Made by a program: the position numbers and the translations under genes. Shown one piece after another: positions 35,923 to 47,423 of a DNA stretch of 64,000 nucleotides. Positions within the stretch are counted from its first letter, which is position 1; every line of letters begins with the position of its first letter. Origin of the DNA: Porodaedalea pini (taxonomy: Eukaryota > Basidiomycota > Agaricomycetes > Hymenochaetales > Hymenochaetaceae); assembly GCA_002794775.1 (NCBI GenBank), contig NBAY01000048.1:124001-188000 (forward strand), given 5' to 3'. The notes under the pieces are model-generated. The model worked only from the letters and a program-made list of their open reading frames with translations, was not told the DNA's origin and searched no databases.

Positions 35923-36847
35923 TAACCGTCAGATATGGTGCACTTATTGGAAAGAATGTGGAGACCTTGCTACATAAGAGGGAGAGTGTGTGAGAGGAGA
36001 GGAAGGAGGTGGAAGGCACTGTGTTATTAGTTCTTTGTGTCTTGCGATCGCTTTTTTTTTTTGACTGCGGAACCGATAGACATTGGTTTGTACCATAATG
36101 TGGTTGCGTGTCCACCCCTTGTATAGACGGGAGCTCATTCCCCTCACATTAATATATTCCGTCGACGCGCTGACGCCAAGGCATTCGGACAATCGAATGT
36201 ATCCCAATCCTATACCGAAGTTTGAGTCGCTGATCATCGGCATCAATGGCACAAACATTCCGAACAGTGCACACTCCTTTGAATCAGACATGCTCTCTGG
36301 AACCTCGAACCTAGGCACTTGACCAGAGAGAGCATCTGCCATGATTCAAGTCCGCACTTAGACAGCGCGCACAATTGATCTTCGTATAAGCATCAACGGA
36401 TGAGGCTCGTGTTACTTGCACAACAATTCCTGCGATAAAGTTCTTGATCAAGTCTCGATTAGATATGAAAAGCATCGGAAAAAGAACCCATTTGATCCAG
36501 TGTGAGACGACTTGCAAAGAAGGCAAAGACAATGCAGGCGGGCGTGATAGCCATGATGAAATAAAGCAGTAAAGGCATTCGATGATTCGAATGGATACGG
36601 AAAGACATATGTAGGTGGGTAAATGAGACGAGTGGGTAAAGAGAAAGGGGATCAACAAGATAATAAGAGGCGGCAAATTAAGCGGACTCCAAGGCTTCGT
36701 GACAAGTCGTAAGTCGTGACAAAGACTGATGAGCGTGAAGAATGAAAAAGGATATGAATGAAAGTGAAGAATATAGCTCAGAAAAAATACGAACGATACA
36801 AAAGAGAAGAAAGAAAGAGTTCAGTTAGAACCCTAAGGTTTTGAGAA
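35923..36847. other. Interval with one unassigned minus-strand frame
   Basis: A minus-strand frame from 36342 to 35944 (133 codons) starts MADALSGQVPRFEVP and contains a hydrophobic stretch (FGMFVPLMPMI). It matches no family I recognise, and its second half reads as low quality. Otherwise AG-rich sequence, no feature. Confidence 0.25.
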
Positions 36848-39815
36848 TCACTTGCTCGCGGTTAGGGCTGCCTGAGCAAGTAATGCTTTCTCTTTCAGCA
36901 CGGCTGGGTAGCTGTTCATAAGGTGCGCGAGCGGACGGAGCTCCTCTTGGTCAAGCAGAGCAATAGTCACTTTCGGCTGAGGGCGGGAAAGAAACGTAAG
37001 ACGACGTTTTTCACAGAGTAAGATAAGGAATGCTTACCGCTCCTTTGATACCAAAGTTCTTAACTACCCGGAAACTAGAGCAAGACCGGACAACGTTAGT
37101 ATAAATTTAATAATTCTCATAACCATAGGAGCTTACAGTTTATCACCAACTTGCTGTTTCTGCTTCGGTACAGGCTGCGTTGCGAGCGAGTCGATGAACT
37201 CGTTCGTGGCCTTCACAATAAGCGGATCCGCCTTTGAGAGGCCTAGTGCCTCAGCTGTCGAGCTGTCACGAACAATTTCGATCACCTTCGCTGCTGGCAA
37301 CTGCGCGAGTTTGTCAAGTGACGTAGGCAGCGCACCAAGAGCGCCTGAAACGGACTTGCTCGGTGGTGTCACAGGCGCGGCGGGTGAAGCAGCTGCCGAC
37401 GGCGCACGCGATGACAGCGCAGGCGTCTGAGGCGAGTCTTCGATCGAACTCGACGTGGTAGTCTTCCTCGCAGGCGTAACCGGTGCCGGCGCGGCCGCCG
37501 GCTCTTCCGCCTCAGCGTCGTCACTGTCGAGCACAAGCTTCGCATCCGCTACTTTCCCGCGAAGCACTTCAACATTGAACAGGCACATCGCCCGCTCGCG
37601 TTTGCTGAGACTCATGAGGAGCTCGGTGATCGATGATGCACGCTCTGAGTCGGGCTCAAGCCGACCGACGGCCGTACGCAGGCGCTCGCGCTCCGAGGCT
37701 CCACCACCGCCTGGGACGGCAGCGGACGCCGGAGAGGAGGTACGTGGTGGCGTCGAGAGCGGCGACGAGTGCGAGATGGGCGTTGAAGGGTGATCAGGCG
37801 CGGACGCCGTGGCGGCCAGGACATTCGGATCTAGCAGACGCGAATCGGCCGACGCTGCGGGAGAGGGCGATTTCCCACTCCGTTCGTTGGACTTGTCGCG
37901 TGAATCGGGTGGGCTTCTCAATGAGTTCTGGGCAATCTGAACGGCCGAGGAGAAGCGAGCGGGATCATGAATAGCATCGACGACCTCTGCCAAGGAAAGC
38001 CCGATAAGAGAGCTTACGACAGCATCCACATCAGTTTCGGGAACTTCGTTCAGCGACTTCACACGTCGCTGCAGCTCGCCCGAGAGCACCTCCTTCCTCA
38101 CGACGGGTGACATCGCGGAAAGCTCGTCGTAGGACATCGACATCTGGAGTTGGCCAGACAGAGCAGCCTACATGTCATTTAGCTTCAGCATTGGTACATC
38201 TAGGCAAAACAGAAATGCATACGTTATAGTAGCTACCAGAACTCCTACGTGCACGATCGGGAGCGAGCCTATCACTATACCCTGACGGGCTAGCGAGACT
38301 TTGATATCCGCCGTGCGGGCTTGGCCAGCCACCATGACTCTCGCCGCCTTCACTCGCGGTTGGGCTTGTCGCGCCGCTACGGCTACGCGGATGGTTGTTA
38401 TGTCCCCCAGCGAAGCGCTGCGCAAGCTTCTCCTGCCGAAGCTGCTTCGGTTCATGCAGGCGCACGACTACCTGCTTCTGGCCGAGCACAACACCATTCA
38501 TTGAGTGCATTGCCAGGGCAGCTTGGTCTGGCGTCTGGAAAGAAACAAACCCGAAACCACGACTGCGGCCTGATTCATCTCGCATAACGCGGGCGCTACG
38601 GGGGTATAAGTGAGATTACACACAAGGATTATATATATTGGATTATACCTGACTATCTGCCCGAACTGGTTGAAATGTTGAAACAGTGTTCCCGAGTCAA
38701 TGTTCTCGTCAATGTTCTGCCGCGGAAGAAGTCAGGTCAAGACCACACCAGATAAGAAGAAGGGTGTGTACCTTCACGAATAAGTTGCACGGATCGATAA
38801 GTCCACTGTGACTGCCAGCACCAGGCCCACTGACTGGCGCGAACTGCACTTGCTGACCAGGACCGTGAAGGAAAGGTCCGGAAGTCCGTCTAGGAGAAGG
38901 CGAATGAGACGTGCCTCGACCTGTGTGCTGAGGGTACATAGCCCCACTCGGCACGAACACGGGCGCGGCCGGACTAAATTCAGCACCTGGACCACCTCCA
39001 CTTGCGCGGCGCGGATGGTAGATCTGCACAGCGATGTTACGGTTCCCAACTTCAGCGCAATGCATCTCTTCTTCTGCGGCCTTTGCGTCCTCCTCGCGCC
39101 AATACTCGAGTACACCGGTGTCTGCACCGAAAAGCGTCTGCGTGCGCACGCTTGCAAGCGGTCCAAATGGTCTAAAGAGGTCGTATAGCTGAGAATCGGT
39201 GAAACCTGTTGGAAGTTGCTTCACGATGCGGGGTGCGGCGGAAGGGTTGGGCAGTATGGTTTGCTGGTCGGGTGGGAACGGTGAGAGGCGGATGAGAGCG
39301 CTGGGTGCTGCACCTGGAACTGAGCGGCCCTGTAGCGTTGCGAGAGCCTTTTCCGCTGAAAACATGAACAGTCAGTATATATATTTAAGCAAATCGTGGT
39401 GTGTCAACTGCGCCAGACCAGTCTGTGGCTACACGAAAATAGACTTGGAGACGTCTCCTGTGGCTACATCGCGAAGCTCTTCATAGCAGTATCTCATGAG
39501 AGCTTAGAACACACCCGAACCGAAAAGAGCTTCCCGGAGGGCCATGACACGGATGTGTACATAGAGGCTGCGTCTGACCTAGTGCAGAATAGAACGCGGA
39601 TCGTGTGATGCGACGGACGAACCTTTGTCAAGATTCTTAAACTCGATGCTACCTGCGAGCGGTCTCTCTGAGCCGTCGCGCACGATATGCGGACGAAAAG
39701 GTACGCAGGTTTCGAATGCCTTCGCGAGTGTACTGTCCGTAACGTATGGAGGGAGATTCGAGATGTACAGCAACGGTTCCTGCAGGTAAGGGTGAGGCTG
39801 CTGCAATCCCGCCAT
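36848..39815 (-). CDS. Three-RRM RNA-binding protein with MLLE-like domain
   Basis: Seven exons on the minus strand: 39815-39623, 39355-38772, 38716-38649, 38595-38223, 38167-37137, 37074-37038 and 36976-36848, giving 804 residues. RRM1 (about 12-95) is LLYISNLPPYVTDSTLAKAF; RRM2 (about 108-185) starts RIVKQLPTGFTDSQLYDLF; RRM3 (about 253-335) has CNLFVKNIDENID and RGFGFVSFQ as RNP2 and RNP1. After a Ser/Gly linker comes an MLLE/PABC-like helical region (about 420-485: MSPVVRKEVLSGELQRRV, LIGLSLAEVVDAI). A conserved tail follows: DKLFRVVKNFGIKGAPKVTI. This layout resembles poly(A)-binding proteins, but with three RRMs and a long disordered insert. By inference it is a cytoplasmic mRNA-binding factor. 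Intron 1 is 267 nt, four to five times the window norm. Confidence 0.87.
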
Positions 39816-40149
39816 GGTAATCCACTAAATTAGAAATATAGCCCCAGAAAGCAAAAGATGAACGAGCTGGTCGTGCAAAACACGCTCGGCGACGCGTGCG
39901 ACGATGAGCAGGGAGTGTCGCGATTGTGGTCGCAGACAAAAAGTTGCTAGGACAGATTCCGGCACGCATACATTCTGAATTAGGTAACTGTTACAAACCC
40001 AATTATTTCAAGCCTTACTGTTTCCTTATGTAGTCAAACTCAGAGATGCCACTAAGTGCAGCTGGTGATAATGATGTACTGCAGCAAGAAAATGGCAACG
40101 AGCCATTTTCGCCCTCCCACACAAGATCGCTTACTCACCTTCCGAGTAT
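39816..40149. other. Promoter side of the RRM gene
   Basis: Upstream of the minus-strand RRM gene; short frames only. No element recognised. Confidence 0.4.
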
Positions 40150-40660
40150 CTTGGTTAGTGATAACCTTACTGAAGGGACGGATAACTATGGAAGCTAGAA
40201 CGACTTTTCTATGGCCCTTGTGCACAGAGACAGTGCTGAACGTCACTCAGGTATGTCGTGCATGGAGGCCCTTCCGAGGGCGAAGCAACTGGTTACTCTG
40301 ACATCATTAATGGATCCTGGAATCTGCATGTTGCCATCGGCGGAGATTCCTCAGCTGCATTGCTGACTCTTCCGAAACTCCGGCAGCTAGTGATAAATTC
40401 TACGAGGCCGACAAAGCGGGACGCTTTCCCACTGACTTTACACCCTCCTATCCCTATGCTTTATACGCTATCGTGCTTGACATTGAAACAGAGAACACCT
40501 CGAACATATGCTCTTCGATGATTTGCATCCTGTCCAAACTTAGTGACCGTGAGGTCGATCGTCTCTGAAAGTGACCATGTTGTTGGGCAGTTCGAATACT
40601 CACTATCAATTCTTCAGCATCTTGTCATTAACACTAGTACGTCAGAGTACAGAGCCCGTA
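40150..40660 (+). pseudogene. F-box relic, plus strand
   Basis: Contains VLNVTQVCRAWRPF, the end of an F-box (VxQVCRAWR), near 40232-40270, then HVAIGGDSSAALLTLPKLRQ, a leucine-rich repeat-like stretch. The parts are in different frames with stops between. A fragment facing it on the other strand ends near 40690. Confidence 0.45.
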
Positions 40661-40689
40661 CGCTTTTGGAAGTGCCTTATGAAGCTGCC

Positions 40690-41060
40690 GTAAAAAGTTG
40701 GTATCGTCGAGTACGACGGCGAGACATATGGATGCATGGATGTGAATACGTCAGCGGAGAAGGCAATCTTCAATGCGGCATTCCCGGATATGTCAAGCCA
40801 ATAGTCCAGTGCCTCTGCTGGAAACCTCTTCTCTCTTCCCGTGCGGAGTCTCCCAAAGATGAGGCTCTCCCGCAGACCTTCGATCAGCAGCGCAATGCGC
40901 CTCCACGCGCGACAAACCTGCGCGACGTTCAGCGGTGCCTCCTTGCGCGAGGGCCATCGAGGGTCGTGTGCAAAGTCATTGATGTTCTACCAATCATCCG
41001 GACCTTCACCAAGGTCAATACTAAGCAAGATACCAGGAAGAGTGAGGATGAATATGGCAG
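40690..41060 (-). pseudogene. F-box relic, minus strand
   Basis: Minus-strand reading gives LNVAQVCRAWRRIALLIEGL and LDYWLDISGNAALKIAFSAD, the end of an F-box and the start of its leucine-rich region. It is an inverted relative of the fragment at 40150-40660. There is no start, and stops occur on both sides. Confidence 0.5.
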
Positions 41061-41476
41061 AGATGGTCGCTGATTGCATTAATATTCTGCGTCATCTTCA
41101 AGTTCGACATACGAATGAAAGAAACTTGGATGCAGCAGCGTCTTTTGAGTAGTAGCCGGGAGGGAGGACATTCACGTGCGCAACACACACGGTCCAACTG
41201 AATTTGATATCAACAAATCGTTTATTTTGGTCCCAATGAACAGAGAACCATGATGTCGCATTTGAAATCCTTCCCATGTTAAAATACACCCGTTGCGCCG
41301 GGTCCTTGGTCAAGAAAATAAATCAGATCTACTGGAAGAACGTGAGTCAACGCAATAAATTCTCTTATAAGCTTGCAGAATTAGTCAAAACAATACACTT
41401 GAGTCTTGTCGGAAATCAGACGTGATAAACAATTTAAAGTTGGGAAGGGGGGTAGGAGGAAAGGAGGTAGGCTTAT
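41061..41476. other. Interval downstream of MAD3
   Basis: Holds the 3' end of the minus-strand MAD3 gene and nothing else that I can support. Confidence 0.4.
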
Positions 41477-43320
41477 TCAGAGATCGTTGTAATTCTTGAA
41501 TGGATCCTTCCTAAGCGCCTCAGCCTCGCTGGTCGCGCCCGAGATCCCAAGGCCGCTGCTGCCAACGATCTTTGGGCGCATAACTGTCTCTGGGACAGAC
41601 GATGTCGCTGTAGGTCCTTGGGCCACCTCCTGGAGGAAATATACGTGAGTAAATCTAGAATTTTGAGCATAGTGGAAAGAGATTAAACGTACATCATCTC
41701 GGAAGGGCACAAAACGCGCCGCGACACCAGGCCCCGGTTTCGCCTTCACTGGAACTTCATCTTCAGGCGTCTCCGCAAGCGGCTTAAAATCACCCTTCGC
41801 GGGTGTTTTGGATCCGAGTCGTGAGCTGCGCCGAAGAGGAGCGGGTTCCGAGTCTTTAAAGGGCACTATCTTGGAGGTGCCGCCCAAGCCAAATGCAGTT
41901 GCAGGTGGCTCTGGATCTTTGAAAGGCACAATCTTTGCACGTGAGCCGGAGACAGCACTTGGTGGCTCCGGATCTTTAAAAGGTATAACCTTCGTAACAT
42001 TACGCGACTCTGAGGCGGCAGCGGGAGGTTCTGGGTCTTTAAACGGTACAATTTTCGTGCGTGCGCCAGTCGCCGCACTAGATAGCTCCGGGTCTTTGAA
42101 CGGCACAATCTTCGGAGCTCCCCTCGCACGCGCACTCGCCTCTTTCGTCGCTGCCCTCGCCGCGCCACGCTGCTTTAGGACTGCACCTTGCATCTTCTCC
42201 GGTGCACGCGTATTCTCCTTCACACGTTCTGCTCGAGTGCCGAGCTCAGGCCAGGCATTACCCGGAGCCGACTCCGCTTCGCCTGCAGGGTCGACGAAGA
42301 CTGGCATACGCCCGTTTGCACGAGACCTTCCTTGAGATCCGAGAGAAGCAAGAGAAGAAGAGGATGATGGTGCGAAGACATCGAGACTTGAGGAGGCGGC
42401 GGTCAGCGGTGTGGAGGCGGAGGACATCGTGGAGGTCGATGTTGAGTCTCCGAGAATTTGTCGACGGGGTTCAGTAATAGAGGAAGCCGGCGTAGTTCCA
42501 GGTTCAGCGCTAGGTAATTCTGAGCCTAAGGCAGGGGTAGATACCATCATGCGCTTTTGGAAGTCGCGATGCCGCCTCTCGAGGTGGTCGAGTGGTTCCG
42601 CTTTTCTTGCGATGCCCAGAAGATATGTCTCGTCCGCCTTTGAACGTCTACATATAGCAGATAGATATTTTATTGTAGTCTGTGTGATAATTCACGCACT
42701 CACCTATTTATTTTCTCCAATACGGCTGAGTATTCTTCATATAATTTTGCCCACTTCGTCCCGATCTCATTCGCGAGCAAAAACTCATAGATAACTTCCG
42801 GATGGTCGACATAGCTCGCATAACGAATCCAGAGGTTCAAATAGCGCGCATCGGCCTTCGCAAAGTCCGAGTGGCGCAACACGCGAGTCGCCTCCTCCAA
42901 CTGCTCCAGAATACCTGATGCCGCAGACTGTCCTCGCGGGTAATGCTCAACTGTCCAAGTTACGAGCCGCACGTATGTATCCAAAAGAGCTTCTTCGGCC
43001 TCCACCAGTGTTAGTTCTTCGTCTTCAGCGTCGCCGTCGCCTTCGGCCTCATCCTCTTTGTTGACTTCTTTGTCCTCTTGCCCCTTCAGAGCTCGGAGCT
43101 TGTCGACGCGAAGCTGCGCTTCCCGAACGCGCTCTCGAAGTCTTCCCCGAGTTGCCTCAAGACGTGCATCACGCAAACCGTGCGGTGTCGCGAGGACGCT
43201 TGCAAGTGCCGTGACGCGTCTCCCGCCCGCGAGCGGTTGAATGTTCTCCTTTGCAGCCTCGAGGATATCACAGTCGATGACCAGATTATGGTTTTCTTCC
43301 TCTTCATAGTCTTCAGACAT
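41477..43320 (-). CDS. MAD3: Spindle-assembly-checkpoint protein Mad3 (BubR1 family)
   Basis: Three exons on the minus strand, 43320-42704, 42647-41693 and 41629-41477, giving 574 residues. Mad3 with Mad2 and Bub3 forms the mitotic checkpoint complex that inhibits Cdc20-APC/C. The first KEN box is at residues 24-26 (AAKENIQPL). The Mad3/Bub1 homology region with TPR-like helices covers about 80-225 (WTVEHYPRG, YLNLWIRYASYVDHP, YEFLLANEIG, then TYLLGIARKAEPL). A second KEN box is at 349-351 (RVKENTRAP), after MPVFVDPAG. There is no kinase domain, so this is Mad3, not Bub1. The unusual part is residues 385-523: the motif K-[IV]-[IV]-PFKD-[PS]-E occurs five times, 19-21 residues apart, and a last form RFVPFRDD sits 52 residues further on. 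The C terminus lacks an obvious Bub3-binding GLEBS motif by eye. Confidence 0.9.
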
Positions 43321-44099
43321 TGTGACTTGGTTGCACTTGAAGTTTTGGATGAACAACTGGTGACTGTCGAGACTGAAGAGGTTGAAGTGCAAGAACGCGT
43401 CGAAGTGAAACACTGAAACAGTGAAAGGCGCGACGCGTAAATCGAGCCAAATAAACGCATGTCACGTGGGTGTATGGGCGGGTGGCTCAAGTCCGTTGAA
43501 CTTGAGAGCTTTTACGGATTTCGTCCCTACATTCAACGCTACCTACGACTTTCATTTCAAAAGGGATACAATATTTATAATGATAGGGACTATCTTCTCT
43601 CGCCACTGTACAAGAGTGAGCAAATGATTCAAATCAGGCCTTTCATCGACTCTCATCGGAAGAACACCCCGTGACACTACAAGCGACAAGGGACTAGCGA
43701 CCATAATTTTTTTGCGCCTCGTATCCTTTCGGAGATACGTGTCACCATATACATGACAAGAACTCCTGGAGAGTGCACATCGCTGCTCCGAACCGATAAA
43801 GTGCTTAATGGTTCTGTTTTATTATGACAGTCTTGCACAAGGCCGAGTCACCTTCCAGCCGCATGCAAGGCCAAATCCCTTCCTCTTTCTGAAAAGAATT
43901 TCTTGCGATCCATAGTACTGGTAAATTTTTCTGAGATGCATTTACCTGCTTTGCCTGAATGTCTGTATTCATCAAGTGCCTCCTATTGACTTCTGGTCCA
44001 TTTACACAGACTAAGACTCTATTCCTGACACTCAAGTGCCTGCTCTCGTTCTCGGAAAATTAAAAGAATCTGTAAGCATTGTCGCTCTTGTCCTCATTA
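43321..44099. other. Boundary between host genes and transposon nest
   Basis: Upstream of MAD3. No gene seen; a minus-strand frame at 43805-44035 resembles nothing known. It may be the end of the WD40 relic. Confidence 0.4.
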
Positions 44100-44332
44100 C
44101 ATGTCCCGATTAGATTCCCAGAACACCAGACAATGCATTTGCCATCTGATGAAAAGCAGACTGGTGTCACCTTGTGCTCGTACGTTATTAAAGCCTCACC
44201 GATAGTCGCTCCAGTCTCCACATTCCAGAATCTGATATCGTCAGATCCCGACACGATATGACCTCCATAAGGCAAGAAGGCAAGAGACAACACTCTCTTC
44301 GAGTACCCGACCAAAGGCTCCCCATTTGCTAC
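44100..44332 (-). pseudogene. WD40-repeat relic
   Basis: Minus-strand reading gives VVANGEPLVGYSKRVLSLAF, HIVSGSDDIRFWNVETGATI and VTPVCFSSDGKCIVW, i.e. about two WD40 repeats of the type found in NACHT-WD40 proteins of basidiomycetes. The relic ends at 44332, where the DNA transposon begins with TA. Stops and lack of further repeats mark it as dead. Confidence 0.6.
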
Positions 44333-44463
44333 TACAGTGGAACCTGCATATAAGAACTGACCTCGGTGGACAGGTTCTCCGGTTCTTAACGGCAGGTAGT
44401 TCTTGTGCACAGTATTGCATAATATGTAAATAAAAATTACCATTTAGGGTATAATTGATAGAA

Positions 44464-45792
44464 TTAAGATGTGTAACTATGGATATCTGTCTGTTCAAGA
44501 CCCTTATTGATCTCCTTCCGAAGCATGTGCTTCAACTTTGGGAAAAGCTTCTGAGCTTGGCTGAATTCGTCACCAGACTGGCTCTGGAAGAGTGCATCAA
44601 GTTGTGTCAGTGCATGGCAAGCTTCAGGAAGCATGATGAGAGACTCGGGCTCAGGCTCGGGAGGCTCCAATTCAGGAATATGTTCCCCACCGGCTTCCTT
44701 TTGGTTCAATTCAACCTGTGAGAGAATGTCGGCATCCGTCCACTCAGCCTCCGTGATCTTCTCCCCTTCCAGATTAAGGAGATCTTTGGCCTTCTGTACA
44801 TTCCCTTGTGCAACTGCCTCTACGGAAAGTTCTTTCAGTGCCTTCTCAAGGTTGGAAACTGCTTCTTTGATACTGGCATCCTGGACTGGACCTTTCTTGG
44901 ACTTGGCAGCATGTGCATGGAGAATTCCTGCATGCTTCCAGCAATTCTGGACAGTCTTCATTGTTATGAGGCTCCATGCTTCCAAAACTAGTCGCATTCC
45001 TTGGAGCTGATCAATAAAATAGATCTTTTCAGCCCCTTCTTCATAACGATCAAGTGCTCCAAGGATGAATAAATGGTGGTAATGGGCTTTAAATGCCCGT
45101 ATGATCCCGGCATCCAATGGTTGAATATGTGATGTCATGTTTGGGTCAAGAAATATGACTTCGGCATTTGTAAGCGCCTTTGGGTCAAAAATATGGGATG
45201 GTGCATTGTCAATTACAAGGCAGATTTTGAGATTTTGCATATGCATTTCCCTGTCAAGATCCTCAAGAAAGCTAAAAAATAATAATTTAAGAACAAGAAA
45301 TTAAATAAATAAAATTATTTCACTTACATCTTGAAAACTGAGCCTGTCATCCATTCTTTTTTGTTCCAAAAATAGTAAAACCCAAGATCGGCACCTTCTT
45401 TCTTCTGGAAGCACTGAGGTTTCCAGGCATGGCCTAGAAAAAGCGGCCTTCTAATATCTGATGCATCCAAATTTGTAATCAACCCAAGGGTAATCCAAGT
45501 TTTATCACCCTTTCCACTGGACATCTGCTGAGTTGCTAGGGACCAATCTGGTGGCATTCTGTAATAGAGACCAGTTTCATCAAAATTGTAGATGTCACAT
45601 GGCTTGAACCCCAAAAGAGTGGACTGGAGACACTTCTGAGCGGCTGTGACTTCTTCTGGTGATATAGAAGCAGCTTCTCTGTGAAGCTGAACTTCTCGAA
45701 GTCCATGCCTTTGCTTAAATGATTCAACCCAGCCATTGGAAAGGGTAAGGTGCTGATTGTCTGGTATGCTAAGCTGATCGGCAAAGTAATCA
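44464..45792 (-). pseudogene. Pogo-like transposase, catalytic part
   Basis: Exon 45792-45328 then, after a 56 nt intron (45272-45327), exon 45271-44464. The DDE domain is clear: IYNFDETGLYYRMPPDW carries the first Asp, LKICLVIDNAPSHI the second, and LDPNMTSHIQPLDAGII the end of the core. The C-terminal acidic and helical tail is typical of pogo/CENP-B-related transposases. The gene is interrupted at 45792 by a Gypsy element. Joining across the insertion with one copy of the 5 bp duplication keeps the frame (KAD then YFADQLSIPDNQ). So it was intact at that point when the element landed. Confidence 0.8.
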
Positions 45793-46217
45793 TGTTAGGT
45801 GGGAGTCTGGGAGACAATTCGGACTGGGCAGGCCTCGGCTGACTGTTGTCTGGGACGTGCTGTACTTGAGTGGGGACTCGGGGCATGCTATATTCAGGCT
45901 AGGTCATTGTGGAGGTAAGAGGATTAATACAAGACTAAACTAATACAAGGGGGACGAGTCTCACCTAGGTCGTCACGGAGGTAAGAGGAAAAGCAGAACA
46001 AGGAGTTCATGCAATTCCTGAGACCTTATATAGCAACAACTGTGAGACTATATTACCTAATGTTACCTAAGTAAACAGAATGGAACGAATGAAGGTCATG
46101 TGAAAAGAGTGTGGGAAATGATTGAAAAAGATGATTAATTATAATGAAAAGGAGTGATTAAAAGAAAAGAAATGATAAAAAGGAAAATAAAAGAAGGGAA
46201 AAGTTCGAATCCTGACA
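45793..46217 (-). repeat. Gypsy copy 1, 3' LTR
   Basis: 425 bp, TGTTAGG to CCTGACA on the plus strand. Followed inward by the polypurine tract. Confidence 0.9.
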
Positions 46218-46236
46218 TTACCTCCCCCTCAAGGTT
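46218..46236 (-). promoter_or_regulatory. Gypsy copy 1 polypurine tract
   Basis: Minus strand TTGAGGGGGAGGTAA directly before the 3' LTR. The TAA at its end is also the stop codon of pol, so coding and priming sequences overlap. Confidence 0.75.
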
Positions 46237-47188
46237 GGGCGTCCCAACCAACCAAGATCGCGGTTGTCTGGCTTGGTGTCGATGAAGAGTGGACGGAGTC
46301 GTTGGCGAGGAATGTTGAGTTTTCGAGGAGCACCGGGGTGTTTCTGATAGAACTCAGCGATCGCCTCCTTTGCGTTCTCACCAAAGTTTGTCTCAGGCTG
46401 CCAAGTCAGTTCATTGTATCCAACCCACTTGACAAGGTACTGCAGTTTTCCTCGATGCAGATGTGAGTCAATGACCTCCTCAACCTCGTATTCTTCCTCA
46501 TTGTCAACAATCTCCGGTGGTGGCGGTGACTGCTGTTTCTGGCCTTCAAAGGCTGGTTCGACAGCGGGCTTTAGTAGAGCTTCATTGAAGATGGGGTGGA
46601 CCTTTTTCCATTGCTTTGGGAGCTTGAGCTTGTACATACTTGCTCCCACCTTGTTGACAATGTCGAAGGGGCCATACCACTTGTCAGCAAGCTTCTTCGT
46701 TGGTGAGTCTGTACTGATGTTTCATCCGTCGAGGAAGACCTTGTCACCAGCCTGGTACTGCACCGATGTTCCTGCCATTTGGTCATGGTAGCGCTTCATG
46801 TCCTCCACTGCCTTGACCAGGTTGTCCTTTGCAACGCGATGAGTCTCCTTGATGTGCTTTGCGAATTCTTCTGCTGACATGTTGGCAGAGGAAGTTCATA
46901 CTGCGTTGAAGCTCATAGGGTGACGTCCGGTGTTCGCATAGAAGGGAGACATCTTTGTCACCAAGTGTTCGTGGTTGTTGTATGCAAATTCTGCGAGGGG
47001 GAGCCAGTCCTTCTAGTCTGATTGTTGATGGTTAACGAAGAGCCTAAGGTACTGTTCGAGCTCTTGGTTAACACGTTCAGTCTGACCGTCCGTCTGTGGG
47101 TGATATGCCATTGACAGGTTGCCTTTGATGTATAGGAGTTTGTATAGCTCCTTCATCATTGACGCGTCAAATTGCGTGCCACGGTCAT
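46218..47188 (-). pseudogene. Gypsy copy 1 integrase C-terminus and chromodomain
   Basis: Chromodomain YEVEEVIDSHLHRGKLQYLV, then KWVGYNELTWQPETNF, preceded by the integrase end ([38 protein letters not shown]). Several stops occur in between, around 46649-46800 and 47000. The upstream part is displaced to 53147 by the Copia insertion. Confidence 0.8.
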
Positions 47189-47193
47189 GGATG

Positions 47194-47423
47194 TGTTGGA
47201 AGTGTGATTCTGACACTTATTTTATGTTTTCCATGCTTTTCTTGATTTATTCCCACGCCTCTGTTCGCACATGTGCGCGCATGTGCGAACATCACGTGAT
47301 TTTTGTCTTATGTAATATTAGCTTCAAAGCGGCTGAGACAATGTATGAGTGTCCCTATCTGTTGCACTCATCCATTGGACTCAGGTGTGAAGTGTGACCC
47401 CTTTTGGTTCACTGCTGCTAATA
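47194..47423 (+). repeat. Copia 5' LTR
   Basis: 230 bp, TGTTGGAAGTG to CTGCTAATA. Contains an inverted repeat at 47263-47290 (arms GTTCGCACATG, centre TGCGCG) followed directly by the palindrome ATCACGTGAT. Confidence 0.9.

Noticed and set aside
44464..45246. Plus-strand frames opposite the transposase (44455-45010)
   Set aside because: Antisense shadows; the minus strand carries clear DDE motifs.
46195..46217. tRNA T-arm-like word (AGTTCGAATCCTG) in the Gypsy LTR
   Set aside because: No A box, anticodon arm or acceptor stem around it, and copy 2 has a different sequence there.
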